Source: Sisyra terminalis (lineage: Eukaryota > Arthropoda > Insecta > Neuroptera > Sisyridae). Taken from it: DNA of 64,000 nucleotides. The stretch is from contig OY292276.1 in NCBI GenBank assembly GCA_958496175.1, positions 59,037,080 to 59,101,079 on the forward strand, read 5' to 3'. Shown piece by piece: positions 60,685 through 64,000 of the stretch. Below the pieces are notes generated by a model. It worked only from the letters and a program-made list of their open reading frames with translations. It did not search any database and had not been told where the DNA came from. How positions within the stretch are numbered: position 1 is the first letter of the stretch; every line of letters begins with the position of its first letter. Position numbers and translations under genes: made by a program.

Positions 60685-60809
60685 TTCCAGCTATTAAAAA
60701 CAAGTATTTAGAAGCATTTTGAAATTATTACATTTAAATTGCCTTTAATAACTTTAAAGAACTTTTAACGAATTTTTTGAACATGTAAAATGCCTCTTTT
60801 TAAACAGGG
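60685..60809. mobile_element. MITE-like copy
   Basis: Right end AAAATGCCTCTTTTTAAACA and the TTTAAAGAACTTTTAACGAA core match the family; the left end has diverged. Confidence 0.5.
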
Positions 60810-61233
60810 AGGGATTAAAAAAAAACTTTAGGGGTCAAGCTATAGGTTATTGACAAAATCAGCCGTAAATGCAAGAGATTTGTTTGGTAGAATATTCGAA
60901 ATTTGTGGCCCTTTCCTCGAATATTCTAGGACTTAGGATGATATGTAAAAAGGCATAGTGAGTACAGTTAGGAACATTAAATAAAGTGGTATCTTTTTTG
61001 AAAAAAAAAAGATTTACGAGGGGGGTTAAATGATTAATTGAACTATATGATGTCTTAAGAAAACACATTTTATATCCTTCATATAGTATCGCTTCTTTTC
61101 TGTCGCAAATATTGATTTCTTTATCATTAACTTCTCTATCAAATATTGAAACTTTTCAAGAAATGGCTTCAAAGATTAGCTTTAAAATCTTAACGAAGTA
61201 TATTTTAACGTGTTAAATCCGTTAGGATGTGCA

Positions 61234-62237
61234 TTAGGGTGATTTTTTTTTTGGTCCCATCGTGAAATTTTGTTGGAAATACCAAAAAAAAAAATTCTCT
61301 GAAAGTTTGAGCCCTTAATGTTAATTTTAAGTCCTCGATCAAGACGTGTAAAGATTTCCCATTGAAAATACACGAAAACTCTGATTTTTTATTTTTAAAT
61401 TTCTATATTTCAGCAGCATTTCATGGGATCGCTTTTACCGAAGATGATTATGACTCAGAATTAAACGCTCTACAAAAGTGCCCGTTGCGACAAAGTCGTA
61501 ACTCACACCGGTGAGGTAGTACGGGCCACTGAACCTGATTTTTCCATAAAATTCGGGTTTTTTTTGCATTTATCTCGTAAATAACAAGAGCTACGGAAAA
61601 ATTTTAAACGAAAAACTTGTAGAGAATTTGATTTCCTACAAAAAAGGTCTTGTAGACCAAATCGCTATGATCAATATTAAACGAGATATTAGGCCGAGAT
61701 TAACGAGATATTGATTTAAACTTTAAATCAATGATCGGCAAAAATTTCACAGAAAAATCAATTCAAGGCTTAATATCTCGTTTAATATTGATCTTAGCGA
61801 TTTAATCTACAGGGCCTTTTTTGTAGGAAATCAAATTCTCTACAAATTTTCTATTTATAATTTTTCCGTAGCTCTTGTTATTTACGAGATAAATGCAAAA
61901 AAAAGCGAATTTTATGGAAAAATCAGGTTCAGTGGCCCGTACTACCTCACCGGTGTGAGTTACGACTTTGTCGCAATGGGCACTTTTGTAGAGCGTTTAA
62001 TTCTGAGTCATAATCATCTTCAGTAAAAGCGATCCCATGAAATGCCGCTGAGATATAGAAATTTAAAAATAAAAAATCAGAGTTTCCGTGTATTTTCAAT
62101 GGGAAATCTTTACACGTCTTGGTCGAAGACTTAAAATTAATATTAAGGGCTCAAACTTTCAGGGAATTTTTTTTTTTTGGTATTTCCAACTAAATTTCAC
62201 GATGGGACCAAAAAAAGTCAAAAAAAAATCATCCTAA
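61234..62237. mobile_element. Foldback DNA element, 1004 bp, 6-bp target duplication
   Basis: It starts TTAGGGTGATT and ends ATCATCCTAA, flanked by TGTGCA (61228-61233 and 62238-62243). Arms match those at 55448-56454 block by block. The asymmetric centre reads in the opposite direction from the first element, so the two copies were inserted in opposite orientation. Their similarity suggests recent activity of the family. Confidence 0.88.
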
Positions 62238-62243
62238 TGTGCA

Positions 62244-64000
62244 TTTTAGGTAGACCAATCGATGGTGTATGTACTATTCAAAATTATAGGTTTAAGGATA
62301 AAGAAATTAATTTTTTTATACTCCATGTTGGTATTTATAAATGTTGTACCCTCCCTCTGTTACCATTCTGCGATTATAGAAGATTTTCGATGCTTTGTTG
62401 ATTTATTAAATGTCTAGCTAGAGTATTGCTTATAAAAAGTATTTATACTTTAAATATAAGGAAGAATTGTCTCGTTTTTTTTTCTCAAGTTTCTTGGAAA
62501 TTAAGAGAATTTCCTACGAAACATTTCCTTTTTTTTAACGAGTGTTATTTTATTTTATTTTTTTGTTTAAACAACAAAAGTTATAATATTTACAATTCGA
62601 TTGGATGGAGGAGATGTTCAATGTTGAATTCTAAATTTAGCACAATAAAAAAAAAACCTACACCAAATAATTAACATCTTGAAACAATTACGTCAGAGGT
62701 TGCATTTTTTTGTGAAATCATATATCACAATAATTGCACAAGGAAAAGGAACTGATTTTCATTTGCAAATATAAACTGAAAAGCTTTGTACATTTGACAA
62801 AGGCTTTTACTGAAACAACAAAGCATTTGATACCTATTATAGGGGTAATTCAATGCAAATGAAATCCAACAAATTCATTGGAGGTAATTGGCCGGGATAG
62901 CGGGTCGAAAGCCTCTGCCAAAGCTTTTTGTGTGTATTCTATTCCGCGTCAGTGTCGAGCTTTTTGGGAAAATGCTTCAATTTATATGTATGTATTTGTA
63001 TTTATAGAAAACATTGACAATAAACAAAGTTCAAGAAACGACGCGTGTGTTTGATAATACCTGATACGATTTTACGTCACCACTTGCCAGAACTTCCAGG
63101 AACTTTGAATGAGGGGATGTGATTTTTTCCGGATTCCCGTTTTTTTCTCTCTTCATCCCGTTATTGGCGTCTCGCACTGACGAATGATTTGTTATTGGAA
63201 ATCATGTTCAATATATTTTTCTCCACGTTGTACAACGCATGCATCGTTTATGTCTTCAAGGTATAACCGTTGCCTCTATATATATATAACAACATATCAG
63301 ATTGTATAATGATTAATACAAATTAATTAAGTAATTAGACAATTACACATTTTATCAAAATACTTTTGTACGGTTTCATTCAATCAAGCTTGTTTGTTTT
63401 TTTTTTTTTTACTTCTTTATATTGAAAGTTATGCAATCTTTAATTAACAACTTTAAAAATAACGATGGTGTTTGTAAACAGGAAGAAGTTATTTTTGATT
63501 TGTTGATTTTCTGGGACAAATCGATGCGTCGATATTTTGCTTAAAAACATTAAATTGTTTGCGAATCATTTGCGTTGGATTTTTTTTTTTGAGAAAATTT
63601 AGAAGTTGGGAAGTTTCATTAACTTTAATAAAATTTTATATCTTTCACGACTCGAGAATGTTTAATAATTTAGTAAACCAAAGGAGTAGATTCTTCACCC
63701 AAAACCACAGCCTATAGATTACAAAATTTTCTTATTAACCATAGCAGAAATTTGCAACAATCAATAGGTGCACCAATAATATTCGTTTAGCCAAATATGC
63801 AAAGAATTTGTAATCAAAATTTGATTGGTGGTTGAGTCTCACAGCCTTCTAATTAGACTTTTACTGTCTAATTTGGGTTGGCCACCTCTGACTTAAAATA
63901 TACTGATTTTTTTATATCTTTTGGTATCCAATAATTTATTTTTATAGGCCTTCTTTTGAATGCTATTTTAATTGTTAACAATCAAACGTTAATACTAAAT
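62244..64000. other. AT-rich intergenic sequence to the window end
   Basis: Open frames at 62177-62401 (partly foldback arm) and 62426-62674 are not recognised. A CpG-containing patch at about 62885-63190 (GCGGGTCGAAAGCC, TTCCGCGTCAGTGTCGAGC, ACGACGCGTG) might be a promoter or first exon of a gene lying to the right; this is a guess. Confidence 0.35.

Overview
The window looks like nuclear DNA of an insect (at least an arthropod). It is strongly AT-rich, with small GT-AG introns mostly of 50-120 bp. The gene set is conserved animal housekeeping and signalling, and the MED29/intersex and Deltex proteins resemble the insect versions most. Exon structures were rebuilt by hand from splice signals, reading phase and remembered family conservation. 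No database search was run, and the species cannot be named.

Layout. 224-669 (+): last two exons of an Mpv17/PMP22-family membrane protein. 740-3230: a decayed RTE-type LINE and a threefold tandem repeat. 3522-5334 (+): a complete C2orf69-like mitochondrial protein. 5340-17700: a gene-poor stretch with a Jockey-type LINE tail, a palindromic pair of Penelope-like repeats carrying a hammerhead-ribozyme-like core, and several local tandem duplications. 17758-31234: a compact gene island with a VPS62-like gene (+), MED29/intersex (-), V-ATPase subunit E (+), deltex (-), ERAL1 (+), METTL5 (-), INIP/SOSS-C (-), THOC5 (+), and the 3' exons of DUS1L (-). DUS1L then has a ~4.6 kb intron filled by a ~176-bp satellite inside a larger duplication, and its 5' exons lie at 37143-37674. 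44284-46398 (-): a single-exon DHHC palmitoyltransferase. 47300-64000: no recognisable gene. It holds tandem duplications, two ~1 kb foldback elements with 6-bp target duplications, and a small MITE family.

The genes do not form a pathway; they are a packed euchromatic island with shared promoters and abutting 3' ends. MED29/V-ATPase E, deltex/ERAL1 and INIP/THOC5 are divergent pairs 0.5-0.8 kb apart. ERAL1 and METTL5 converge and overlap by 6 nt. The INIP stop codon is only 11 nt upstream of the METTL5 start on the same strand, which suggests a shared (dicistronic) transcript.

The most interesting items are the INIP-METTL5 arrangement, the hammerhead-like motif at 9917-9963 with its mutated partner at 10268-10314, the satellite block inside DUS1L, the matched foldback elements, and the large number of 2- or 3-copy local tandem duplications.
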